DNA of 64,000 nt from Annona cherimola. Taxonomy: Eukaryota > Streptophyta > Magnoliopsida > Magnoliales > Annonaceae. The first letter of the stretch is position 1. Each line of letters opens with the position of its first letter. The notes under the pieces were generated by a model that did no database searches, was not told the DNA's origin, and saw only the letters and a program-made list of their open reading frames with translations. Positions 12,306-23,955 of this stretch are shown one piece after another. Both the position numbers and the translations under genes were made by a program. The stretch lies in contig CM059973.1 in the NCBI GenBank assembly GCA_030490835.1, positions 48,922,008 to 48,986,007 of the forward strand. The letters run 5' to 3'.

Positions 12306-13856
12306 TCAATTTTGGATACAAAGGTGTAGTGTCCACAAATATTTTGTTTTTGACCTTCTAGTTTTTACACCTTCATAAATATTCCCTATAACTTGCTTAA
12401 TTTGATGGTCATTTTTGAACTTTAAATCAGTTGGAGGTTTATGGGAATTATTACCTTCACTTACCCTTTCCTCCATGGATTCTTCTTGCTTCTCCACATG
12501 CAATTTTTCAAGGTTACTTGTAATATCATCTGCATCACTTAAATCATCTTTTCTTTTGGAGCATGGATTAAATTTATCAAAAACAACATGTATTGACTCT
12601 TCTACAACTTGGTTCCTTTTATTGAAGACTCTATATGCTTTGCTATTTGATGAGTAACCAAGGAATATTGTCACATCACTTTTAGCATCCAGTTTTCCCA
12701 AGTTGGTTTTTCCATTGTTCAAAACATAACATGCGCAACCAAAGGCATGAAAATATGAAATATTTGATTTTCTACCTTTCCATAGCTCATATGGGATCTT
12801 TTTCAAGATTGCTCTAATGGTAACTCGGTTCAATACATGACAAGCTGTACTTACAGCTTCACCCCAAAATTTCTTAGATAATTTACTCTCATTTAGCATT
12901 GTTCTAGCCATCTCTTGTATGGTTCTATTTTTCCTTTCAACCACTCCATTTTGTTGTGGAGTTCTTGGTGCAGAAAATGTGTGGTGAATTCTTTTTTCGT
13001 TACATAATTCTATGAATCATTTTTTTTCAAACTCACCACCATAATCACTTCTAATGGTCATAATAGTACTTTATTTTTCATTTTGCACCAAGTTTACAAA
13101 AGTTGCAAACATAGAGAAGGCTTCATCTTTGCTAGCTAAGAGAATTACCCATGTGAATCTTGAAAAGTCATCAACTATTACAAACACATACTTCTTTCCA
13201 CCAATGGTTAAAATGTCGGATGGCCCATATAGATCCATGTGTAGCAATTCAAGTGGCCTAGTGGTGGAAATCTCCTTTTTGGTAGAGAAGGGCATTTTAG
13301 GTTGTTTTGACAATTGACATGCCTTGCAAATTTTATCTTTGTCATATTTCAATTTTGGCAACCCTTCTACCAAACTCTTTTTCCATAGGGTCTTAATATT
13401 TGTCATGTTGATATGCCCAAGCCTCTTATGCCAAACCCATGGATCATTGCCAATGGCCATTAGACATTGACCATCTAGTTCATCAAGTGAAACCAAATAT
13501 ACATTTTCATGTCTTTTTCCACTAAACATGATATGTTCTCCATCAAATACATTGCATATAGATGATTCAAACACAACCTTGTATCCTTTGTCACATAATT
13601 GACTAATACTCATTAAATTGTGTTTGAGTCCTTCAACAAATAAAACATCCTCCATACATGCATTTAAAATACTATAAATATTTCTTTTACCTTTAATTTT
13701 ACCTTTCTCGTTGTTTCCAAAGGCAACGGTTCCATCGTTGCAAGGCTTGAGTTTATGAAATAAGCTTCTTTCACCGGTCATATACCTTGAGCAATCACTA
13801 TCCATAAACCAAACGTTGCTTGCCTTTGCCTTGAAACAAACTTGAAAAATAAGCAA
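12306..13856 (-). pseudogene. Protease and integrase of Sirevirus-like copy 1
   Basis: The protease signature occurs near 13800 as WFMDSDCSRYMTG; the copia consensus, intact in copy 2, is DSGCSRHMTG, so the active-site Gly is replaced by Asp. The pre-integrase HHCC zinc site follows (WHKRLGH then CKACQLSKQ), then the integrase core starts (LLHMDLYGP, FVIVDDFSRFTWV). A stop at about 13071 separates the C-terminal half (12944-12306), which has the MVERKNRTIQEMARTML, FWGEAVSTACHVLNR and IFLGYSSNSKAYRVFN blocks of copia integrase. Integrase would join element DNA to the host chromosome; this copy is disrupted. Confidence 0.85.
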
Positions 13857-15726
13857 ATAAATCTTGTCTCTTTGGTACCCATTTTATGGGTCCATTTGGG
13901 TTAGTAAACTGATTTAATCTTTGTTGTTCTATCTTTGAAAGCCCAAATCTTGTGTTTCTTGGAACCTGAACTAATTTTGCACCATGGTCATATAGTTTCT
14001 TAAAGTTGCATCTATGAATTTTGTGACCCGACTTGTTGCAAAAATTGCAAGTCATTGGTAATCTAGGAGTACGCCTCCAAGTATGTGGTGGTTCAAAAGT
14101 TAGCCTTTTGGTCCAAACAACTTGTTTCCCTTTAGGTATGTCAATAGGTGCAGTTTTGGTTCGATTTTTCCCAAGTATTGGCACATTTGATTTGCCGCTT
14201 TCTCTTTGTTCAAATGTGGAGTATCCAAGACCTCTTCTATTGGTTTGAGAGGTCATGTTTAGAAACATTTTCACACTTTCTCCTGGATTAGAGAACTTAG
14301 CTAATGATTCATTTAAGGATTCATTTTCCTTTTTCAATTTTTCCACTTCTTTCAATAGTAGTTCATTTTCTTCTTTCAGTTTTGATGTACTTTCAGCTAG
14401 TTTTCCATTTACAACAATGATGGAATTGCATTGTTGTCTCTTCAATGATAACTTGTTCCTAGTTTTTTTTATTTCCTCGTATAATGAATCGTATGCATGT
14501 TGTAATTCCTCTAATTCAGCACATTTGAGACATTCTTGAATAGTAGAATAAGTAGATTAAGAATGACAAAATTTGAAAGTTACCTCTTCATTACTTGTGC
14601 ATTTTGTTGAAGTGGTTTGCTCTTCCAAAACTTCTATTGTATTCAAGGCTTCTTCATGTTCAATCCGAGCCATGCAGTAAATTCTTGCACAATTTGCTGC
14701 TTCAAAATCATTAGTTGAGGAGCTACTTGTTGATGACGTTTCTTCATTCACGTACATTCCTCTTCCCTTAGGCTTTTGGAATCTCCGGCTTTCATATCTT
14801 TCCTTCCTTTGTTGACGATCCTTTGATCTTTCTTCCGGTTAAGGGCATTGAGCTTGCATATGTCCCATACCGCCGCATCTATAGTACTTTGTAATCTCCT
14901 TCTTCTTCTCTTTTCATGGTCTTTCTTTGAAATTTTTGAAGTTCTTTTCTTTTCTCACAAACTTTCAAAATTTGCGTGTAAGTAGTGCAATGTCTTCATC
15001 ATCGTTGTGAGATGAGGAGGTGGACTCATTCGAGTTATGTGCCGCTTTCAATGCAATGGATCTTTTGCCTTTGTGGTGATCTTCGTTTCTTTTCTTGATT
15101 AGCTCATGTGACATCAACGAGCTAATAAGATCTTCTTGCTTCAATGCGTTTAGTTCATTCGCTTCTTCTATTGCAGTAATTTTTGGAGTCCATGATTCGG
15201 GTAACGCCCTTAGAATCTTCATGACCTGCTCCGATTCAGAAATTTCTTTTTCGACACCTTTCAAAGCATTAGTAATTTTAGAGAATCTAGTAAACATTTC
15301 AGAAATATTTTCTGTTTCTAACATTCTAAAGCTTTCCAATTCTCTAATCAAAATATTTCTCCTTGTCCCTTGGACTTGTGAAGTTCCTTCATAGATAGAT
15401 GTTAATTTATCCCACATCTCTTTTGCAGTTAAACAAGAGGATACTCTATCATATTTGGAAGCGGTGAGAGCACAAAATAGTGAGTTCATAGCTTTAGTGT
15501 TGCTCTTAACAATTTTTACTTCCTCATCGGTCCATTTGGAAGCTCTTTCATCAGTAGGCAAGTTTACACCATCTTGGATTGCAATCCAAGAGTCCATATC
15601 TGTAGCCATGATGAGTTGTTTCATACGTAGCTTCCAATAGCCGAAATTATTCCCATCAAACAATAGTGGCCTAGTAAAAGATTGGCCTTCGGCAAATGCG
15701 AGAACGGAAGTCGATTGGGATGCCAT
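13857..15726 (-). pseudogene. Gag of Sirevirus-like copy 1
   Basis: It starts at ATG 15726 (MASQSTSV), about 35 bases after the primer site. The first 250 residues are a copia gag (UBN2-type) domain: LLFDGNNFGYWKLRMKQLI, IYEGTSQVQGTRRN, ILRALPESW. A degenerate knuckle YYRCGGMGHMQAQC follows near 14880, in which Tyr replaces the first Cys, as also in copy 2. A coiled coil rich in KLKEENELLLKEVEKLKKEN (about 14390-14320) and an intact CX2CX4HX4C knuckle CNFCNKSGHKIHRC (about 14030-14070) come next. Frameshifts or stops near 14960, 14830, 14560 and 13860 break it. Gag would form the cytoplasmic particle that packages element RNA. Confidence 0.85.
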
Positions 15727-15760
15727 ATCAAAAGATCTCTTTGGTAAAACTCAAAGACCT

Positions 15761-15772
15761 GCTCTGATACCA
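15761..15772 (-). promoter_or_regulatory. Primer binding site, initiator Met tRNA type
   Basis: The minus strand reads TGGTATCAGAGC, two bases after the 5' LTR end. This is the complement of the plant initiator tRNA-Met 3' end. Confidence 0.9.
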
Positions 15773-15774
15773 CT

Positions 15775-17273
15775 TGTTAGTCCCGAGTTAATGGAAATTA
15801 CCCAAGAGGGGAGGGGTGAATTGGGTAAATAAAAATTTTCAACTTAAACAGAAATATTACCACGGATTAATCTAGTCCCCTTAATGAAGAAACAAATGGA
15901 AAGCAATATAGTGCTGAGAGCAGAAATAAAAGTCAACAAGCAAGATTTTATAGTGGTTCAGGCAACCTTCCCTACTCCACTCTTCCAAGCTCACACCTCT
16001 TGTGACTTGGGTCCACTATGTATTTCACAAATACAACTAGAGTCATTGCTCTCTTTTAGATTCCAGCTCTAGGGGGCATCAACAATTCACAGCACAAGTA
16101 GGTGACGAGTTCCACTCCAATCACACACTACTTTGCTTACACTTGATCTTAGTTACCCAAACTAAATCAAGTTCAATACAACAAGAAATAACAAAAGAAA
16201 GTTTCTACACGTTACCGTTGTGTAGAGGCAAATTTGGCGCAGAGAAGAACTTGTATCGTAGGCTTAATGATTCAGCAAGCAGCTCTTAGCAGTTTGAAAG
16301 CAAGGTTCTTCTTCTATATGATGGCTTGATCACTTAATGCCCTTGAAGAAGGGAGTTATGCTCATTCAATGAATTCTCAGCTACCCTCCTCGTTCATATT
16401 GAATGCCTTTTATAACTGTTGAGGGAATTCAAACGTTTGGAAGTAGGTGGCGCGCATTTAATGCGCCAACGTTCGAAAATTTCTGACCGTTGCGACCCCA
16501 AGTCGCAGATGGAGTCGACTTCGGGTGTGACTTCGCCTATTCGCAACTTCTTCAAGTTCCAGTCTAGGTCGACTTGGTTCTCGACTTGACCCAAGTCGCA
16601 GGTGAAGTCGACTTCAGGTGCAACTTAACTTCTTCAGCTTGCTAGTTGAACTTGAAATCCTTGGAATGCCTTGGTTGCTTGAATTTCTTCATGTTTGGTT
16701 GTTCTTCCTTTGATTATACTTAAGACTCTTTATAATTCTTCTATCTTAAACACATTTGACTCCATGTCTTGAGTCTTGAGTCTTTAAGTATTGGAGTGCA
16801 CAAGAGAGGTCCAAATGTATGATCTCGATTCTCCATGAAAATATGCAACTTTGCTTGCTCTAGACTTCATTTGATTTTTATTTGAGTGTTTGAGTTGTCT
16901 TGGCCTTCATCTTCACTTGAATCTAGCATTGAATCAACTTGTTCTGCAAGTTTCGCACTGAAGTCGAAGCTGGAGTCGACTTGGTCTGCGACTTCACCCT
17001 AGTCGAATGCGGAGTCGACTTGGGATGCGACTTCGGCAGCTCTCGTTCTTGATTTCAACTCTGGACAAATTTGACGTCTCGAAGTCGAAGCTGGAGTCGA
17101 CTTGGGATGCGACTTCGGCAGCTTTGCTCCTCGATTTCAACTCTGGACGAAAAGGACGCTTTGAAGTCGATTCTTGAGTCGACTTGGGGATCGACTTGGT
17201 AACCAAAACTTACTCAAATTGATTTGTTTATCATCAAAACATAAACTTTGCTTATTTTCCATATGTTTCAACA
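15775..17273 (-). repeat. 5' LTR of Sirevirus-like copy 1
   Basis: 1499 bp. Compared with the 3' LTR it lacks about 45 bp and about 95 bp within and next to the GTCGAC-rich block (near 17090-17110 and 17199), so recombination or slippage there seems likely. The remaining sequence is highly similar, by eye in the high nineties per cent. Confidence 0.88.
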
Positions 17274-18394
17274 ATGTGTAGTTTGCCTCCTCTTACTCAA
17301 CTTGGTTTCTCCCTTTTCTTCTCTTCTTTTCCTCTCCTTTTCTTCTTCTTTTCCTTCTCCTTTTCCTTCTTGCTTGAACGTTCCAACTGCTGGTCTTTTT
17401 TTTTTTACACTTTGCTATCCATAGAGAACATGCAAAGTTGCCTCTTCTCTCCTTATATATTGCTGAATTTCTACCCTTTAAAGTCCACCTCATTTGGAAT
17501 TTAATAATTCCTATATTTATCCACCCTATGTGTTGTCATGTTTATCCCCATAAAATTTCTATTTTATATATTTATTTAAACCCAAAAAATCATCCAACCA
17601 GATCCTTGATCACGTCCACATATATGGTCCCCTTTTTGGCATTTCGTTAGCTTCAAAGGCTTCCCAAAATCCAGGCTATTAACATCCCTAATCAGCAGCC
17701 TTTATTATGCCTTTTTTAATTTTAAAAATTATAAAAATTTGCCCAAAAATCTCTCATTTAGACACCTCAATTATACCATTAATTGCATTGACTTTTGCAT
17801 TAATAAAAATGCACTTTTTAAGATCAAAATTCAAAGGGTTTTAAGCATAAGTAATTAAGTATTTTTCCATGATATTTAGCTCAATCAAATCCATCGATAT
17901 GATAGAACACTTTTTTTTAGCCGTTCGTAAAATTTTTCATCCAAAAATTGCCTTTCTAGTGCAAGTTATGAAAATTTAAAAATATCATATGGAATTTGAT
18001 AAAATTAAATCATTATCATCATAATTTAATAATGATTAACATAATCCATATCATTCATGAGGTAGAGCACATCAACATATGCTTACCTTACAAATTTCAT
18101 ATCGATCCGCCTTATATATTTCAAGTTATGAATTTTCAAACAATAGCCCAATTTATCCCATCATGATCATCAACTAATCATAATTAATGGAATATTTAAG
18201 CATGCCACATTATCATTTTCATACCTCATTTTTTCTTTTTCGTGCGCATTAACCCACATCGGGCAAAGGTGATTAACTTAATCACCTCACTTAGTCATTT
18301 GCCCTAATTCTATTTATCCAATTCAAAGCACACATTAATAAATTTTAAATACCTAAATTACATTTATTGAACTCACAATGTTTTAGGTATCACA
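17274..18394 (-). mobile_element. Gypsy (Tekay-type) LTR fragment, right part
   Basis: Resumes after the copia target duplication ATGTG (17274-17278). On the minus strand it would begin TGTGATACC (the plus strand ends GGTATCACA at 18394), like the TGTGAAA starts of the other Tekay LTRs. The CT-rich start, TTTTCTTCTCTTC, corresponds to the purine-rich first-exon region of those LTRs. Short ORFs at 17274-17650 are low-complexity artefacts. Confidence 0.5.
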
Positions 18395-20924
18395 CTTGTT
18401 CTTTCTTGTTAGCTCTATTTGTTTTTCAAGGAGACTTGACTAAACTGGGGTTATTAATTAGCCAAGAAAATTTTTTTCACATCTCACCTCATGAGTTAAG
18501 CCAACAACGTAGGACCTACACAACCAGCATGCTAAGTATTGGAACCACTACAAAGGTAACTTAAGCAGGTAAGGCCCAACCACCTAGCTAATGTTTAGGA
18601 TCGGATAATCATGTCCAAAAAAAGTAACCAAAGTTTGTTAACCCATAACTGTGCAAATGGCACTAAAGCAGGCCACAAACCCATTGACAAATCTAGCCAC
18701 CTACTCAAATCAATAATAGCTCTAGTCAAAATTCAAAGAATCCTAAAGAAGAAATTAACAAAAAATAATAAGCCTAATCAAAAAGAAAAATTAGTGGCCT
18801 AGGGCATAGCTTGATAGAGACATAATGGGGTGAATGCATTAGGGGTCCCAACTTTGAATTCTGGTTAAAGTAGTTTGCTCCTTTGTAATAAATGTAATAA
18901 AAAAGAAAAAAAAAGAAAAATCATACCTATTCCCATCGAAACCATAAAAGGAGAGAGATTCACTACAATAGAAAGAAAAATACAAAAAGGCTAACAAATA
19001 AGTCAAACTCCCTATCTTGTGATAAAAATCACAAAGCTAAGAACATATGTGCTTTCATGTAGAAAGTAGCAGTAAGGTAAAAATTGCATAAAAAAGCATC
19101 TTATCTTCCTAATATTTTTGCCTCTCAACTAAGACTAAGAAAGGCCTAATCGTTCTCCCTCATAAGGTATAAAAATAGTTAAGTGATAAGGGAATATCCT
19201 CAACTACTTAGGAGATCACCAAGAGGTCAACATTTAAAGTCACCACGTGATAATTATTGAAGCAAGAAAGGAGGCATTAGTTTGATTATGAAAGAATTAA
19301 ATACAATCCTTGAGTTACAAAGGAAAACATATTCAAACACTCATTACAAATGATGAGAAGAGTAAGAGGAAAGGTACGACAAAAGAGGAACTATATAAAA
19401 CTAGAAATCTTAGAGAAAAAGAGAGAAACAGGGAAAAAGCCCTAATATTATGCAATAGAGGTAACCAAATAAGAACGCCAATAGCGCATGGAGGTGCATG
19501 CTCAAGCAACACTGTGGGATAAGCACTTGTGGGATCATCGAATTAATAAAAACTTTCATGGCCCAGATGTCTAAGAAGACTTGTAGACTATTAAAAGGCC
19601 ATCCCTCGCATGGTAGAATCAAGCTTCAATTGCAAGTCTAGGGAATGATTACCTTTTAAAATTAGCATGAAATTGACCCAGTGCTACCAGCCAAAAACAA
19701 GTGATCTTTAATGGTTTAACATTCCCTTCTTTGAAGGAAAAATTACTCCTTCTGAATGATGATAGAGAAGCTACGTGACCCTACTGAGATGATTGCCACC
19801 GCATTGCAAAGAAAACAAGAGCATGACAACAGAGTTTTTTAGGTATCTAAGCCATGATCAAAGACACAAATCAACCAAGCAAGTGGTACATGCCAATGGA
19901 AGGCCTATCAAAAAGGACTTTATAGGCAACCCCTTATGCCATTAAATAATGGAGAATGTTCATCATCCAGTAAGCCATGTGTAGCCAAAATAGCAAAAAG
20001 GGAAAGTTTTAAATAAAATATTCCCTTAATGCATAAGTTGACCCTCCTATTCAAAATTCAAAGCCTCTTGGTTTAAAAGCTCATTAAAGCTCATACGAGG
20101 CAAGATCCATATGCACTAACTACAAGGGATTTGCATTTAATATATGTTGATGCAACTATTAAATAAAAATAAAAAACATGGCAAGGCACATAAGCAAGCC
20201 ATGCATTAGGAAATGTCAACTACATCGGTGCATCAGAAGCACTTAGAAGTAACAAATGAAAAAGGACTACAGTAAAGACACTCAAAATAGCCAGATCATG
20301 GTTTTAGCTAAAAGATCCTCAAAACTACATAGCAACTCTTTAGTCAAGACATGTAGAGAAATGTCAAAAGATTTTGAAAACCATCCATCTATAGAGAACA
20401 AAAAGATAAGGGTTGAGTAAAAAGCCAACCCCTGAACTCGGAGAAATGTCGATACTATGACTCCATCAAAAGAGTTGGTGGACCCCCATTAGCATACCTA
20501 AGCTCTCCTACCTAGTCACCCTTAGGACATGAGGCTAAACCTCTTTTGAATTATAGAAGGATTTGAATTAGCTCCCTAAGGTCATCTTAATATTGGCTAT
20601 GCTTCTCACCCAAGGAAGCTTATTAGTGTCACAGCCCCGTAAGCAAAGCATCACTACTCCCACATTAATGGCTACTCTAACGATAATAGAAGGTGAAGTT
20701 AGCTTAGTCATCATAAGCTACCCATGGCAAACCTTATTCAACGTTCGACAAATCAAGGAAGGACAGATCACCATATGAAAGATCTAATCGAGGTGATTAC
20801 AAATCTTCCTTGAATATTAAGTATGTTCCATCTTTAACAAAGTCATGTATAAAAGGAATACCAGATCTCTTGAAAAGGGGGTCTAATTTACCCAATTCTT
20901 TGCCACAAACCACTCCTTCAATGT

Positions 20925-20956
<32 letters not shown>

Positions 20957-21024
20957 TCGGTTGCGTTTCCACTCAAAGGAGAAGAACACCTAGACATTTA
21001 TCTTCTGCTATTTATATTCAATAC
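18395..21024 (+). other. Unclassified noncoding stretch
   Basis: About 2.6 kb without a recognisable domain, LTR pair or terminal repeat. Short plus-strand ORFs (18367, 18611, 19310, 20593) have no family signature. A/G-rich words such as AAAAAGAAAAAAAAAGAAAAA occur near 18900. It ends in the flank of the Tekay element. It may be an old repeat too decayed to name. Confidence 0.5.
20937..20956 (+). repeat. Homopolymer run of 20 G
   Basis: Twenty consecutive G between TTTTTTTTTGCCC and TCGGTTGC. The run creates proline and glycine strings in the overlapping short ORFs, which are not real genes. Length in an assembly is unreliable for such a tract. Confidence 0.9.
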
Positions 21025-22520
21025 TATAATGTGAAATCGTAGTTTATATAGAAGTCATGTAAATGATATTGAATAAACTATGTAAGAATGATGTGTTCAT
21101 CTTTGAAGTATTTGCAATTTTTAAGATTTTTGCAGTTAGGTCATCTGTGTGAATGATTGTTTACATTGGCTAAGTGAAAATAATGTGGTTTAGTATCATT
21201 GAAATATCATATTAAAGATGGATAAATATTAGCATGCTATAAAAAGTCTAATTAAATCTCATAAATGATTAATGAAAATTGGGAGGTTAATTATAGAACC
21301 AAGTTGAGATAATATTGAAAACTTCATAACTTGGAGACCTTAAGTCGGATTAAGGTGAAATTTGAGGCGGAAGAATATAATTTTATGCTTAATCTCATGG
21401 AAAAATTAGATTATGAAAATTTTGAGGAAAATTGATCATCACCGTTCAAAACTTAAAATGATCATAACTTTGGCTAGAAAGATCGGATTAAGATGAAATT
21501 TGAAATGAACGGATAAAATTATGAAATCAAGGTTTTGGATGGATTTGATCATGCAAATGAATAAGGGATTAAACTATCTCGAAATTAGGATGAGAGATTT
21601 GATTTATCAAATCATAAAGTAAATAGCATTTATCATGAAATTATATAAAATAAATAAATGAAAGAAGACAAATTTGAGGTGTCAAAAGAGGGTAATTTGT
21701 AGGGTATTATGTAAATTATTAAAATTGAGAAAATTCCTGCAATTATCTCTTAATTAAATACATAATTAATGGGTCAAATGGAAAATGGAAGAAGTGGCAG
21801 ATTATGGACGTCCAAACAGCCTTGTAGCTGGATTTTTGGAATTTTTTAATAATAAAATGTATACCCAAAGTCAACAAGGAGTTAATGTATATAATTTTAA
21901 ATTAAATTAAAGTGAATTCGGATTTATTAGGAGCTGAATTTGACTGTTGAATGGAAAATGAAAAAGTGGACAGCAACATGTATCCAGGTTGATGTGGACG
22001 GTTTTGGCAGCTCAATGCATTGTTTATAATTTTTTTATTAACCTAAATTGACCCTAAATTCCCTACACTACTAGATAATTAATTGAGTAATTAAATAAAG
22101 CTGTAAAAAAATTTATTATGATGAGAACATCTGCTGCAAAGTTGGACGTGAGCAGACAGCAAAAAATGGACAGCAAAAAAGGTGGCCGTTCAGGTGGCCA
22201 GAAAAGTGATTTTTTATATTTTTAAAAATTGTAAAATGCATGAATAAATAGCCTAGGTAGTAGGGAATGTAAATATGCATTTATTAGTTGCGAAATTCGT
22301 TGAAAACATTTTCAAAATGGCAGCTGATGGTGGACGTGCAACAGATGGGCAGATTGGTGTTAATTAAATGCAATGGATAATTAGTGGAATTATAATTAAG
22401 GAAAAAATAATTTTAATGGCCCAAAAGCTGCCATGTCAGCAAAGAGGATAGGAATGCATTGGAATTTTCATGGATGATGTGGCATGTGGGGCCCATTTGC
22501 TGGAAATTTCCAGCTAATAG

Positions 22521-22528
22521 CATATAAG
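22521..22528 (+). promoter_or_regulatory. Putative TATA box in Tekay 5' LTR
   Basis: CATATAAG follows TTTCCAGCTAATAG. The same position in the related solo LTR (minus strand at 40718-40725) reads TATATAAG after TTTTCCAGC, so the site is conserved. Transcription would begin near 22550. Confidence 0.5.
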
Positions 22529-23910
22529 CTAGGGGACGTCCAATGCATAGGGCTGGGTACTTAGAAAAATTCTGGAATTTTTGAGCTCCCATTTTCATAG
22601 CAGCTCACGTCCCTCTTTTCACTCCTTTCAAACACAAAAATTTATGGTAGAAACCAAGAAAGAAAAGGAGTTTAGAAGAAGAAGTTGCTTGAGAAAAGGA
22701 GAAGTGAAGTAGCACACAACACAAGTAAGTAGATGGTTTGAGTTCAAGTTATTCTACTCTAGTTTTTCTAAGAAAATTGTGAGCTATGTATGTGTTTCAT
22801 AATGGAAATTTAATGAAGAGTTATGATTCTTTTCATTAAGGAATTTAATGGAAAATTATAGCAAGTAGTATAGTTAAGAATTAGAGGTAAGTAGGAAGAG
22901 TGTTTAGTGTGATGAATAAGCTTTTACTCTAGCTTAATCATGCTGAAATTTTGTTTTAAGTTGATGTTTAGATTAGTGAATGTATTCACATGATAAATCA
23001 TGATTTATTTTTTATTATATCTGAAATTTAGCATGTGTTGTGAAGTATAGAAGGTAAGTTAGTTATGGTATCGTCTAAGACCTGAAATTCACTTCTAAAT
23101 GATGAAAATGATAAAGGAAATTATTCAAATAAATTTTGAATGAAATATAGGGTAAAATAACATAAATATAGGAAACTTTGGACGTGAATAAGGGAATTAT
23201 ATAAACTGCCTAAATTCGGACTCTAACAGAAGTGAGAAGTGGACGTTCAAATGGTGTAAACGGGTACCCTATGCATGTGGAAAATGTTTCTGTTTTGCAA
23301 ATAACTTATATATGGATTTTAAATATGTGAAAATGCATTGAATTTAGGGCAAATAAATTGAGATAAATTTCTGGAATTAAACAGATAAAAATCTGTTTAT
23401 GTTAGAGTATCAAAAGAGACGTATAAAGTGTGAAAATTGGATGTCAAAGTGGCTGTTTTTGTAATTTCGAGAATTACGAATTAAAAATTAGTTAAAATGC
23501 ATTAATTAGGTGTTAAATGAAGTTAATAAACTTGCTGAATTAGTGGATAATTTTTTTATTTGAAAATTTTTAAGAAATATATGAATTAGACGTAGTTAGA
23601 CGCACATATGAGAAGCAAAGCACATGATTAAATGAGTAATGCAATATGTAAAATATTAAAATGAAAAAATATGTTAAAATATTATGGAAAAACATGAAAT
23701 GCATTGCTGAATTGATAATCTCAAATTTTGAGATTAGTATATGGAAATTAAATATGAAGCATAATGAATAGTTGAGATACGTAAGGGTTTAAAGGATGCA
23801 TACCCGACTTGGAAACTAAACGGGTTATGAATATTTATGGAAATGGGTTGGAAAACTAAATCAATGTAAGCAAATAGCATTTATATAGAAATTATGTTAT
23901 TCTGTTATAG

Positions 23911-23955
23911 GCAAAGGAAAGGAAAAGGTTGATCCGGGAAGCTCTCACGAACAAG
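23911..23955 (+). other. Putative conserved mini-exon in Tekay 5' LTR
   Basis: A 45 nt segment between acceptor-like TTCTGTTATAG and donor-like AACAAG/GTAAGCAAGC. The upstream donor is ACACAA/GTAAGTAGATGG at 22725; the downstream acceptor is AACCCATAGACAG/GTGAATG at 24613, or CCATAG at 24609. The same arrangement exists in the other Tekay-type LTRs here. Confidence 0.45.

Larger units (their letters stand above)
8789..17273 (-). mobile_element. Complete Ty1/copia element, Sirevirus (SIRE/Maximus)-like, copy 1
   Basis: The two LTRs start TGTTAG and end CAACA on the plus strand. Flanks are ATGCG (8784-8788) and ATGTG (17274-17278), a 5 bp target duplication differing by one CpG transition. In the minus orientation the order is 5' LTR, initiator-Met primer site, gag, protease, integrase, RT, RNase H, polypurine tracts, 3' LTR, the copia order. 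A long gag with coiled coil and two knuckles, several polypurine tracts after pol, and palindrome arrays in the LTRs fit Sirevirus. The extra ORF seen in copy 2 (52372-54005) is absent here. It inserted in a gypsy LTR. At least half a dozen coding lesions make it non-autonomous. Confidence 0.9.

Noticed and set aside
18955..18985. CACTACAATAGAAAG as a possible CACTA transposon end
   Set aside because: No matching inverted end or 3 bp target duplication was found nearby.
20797..21034. ORFs with Pro or Gly strings across the G run
   Set aside because: Generated by the 20-G homopolymer.
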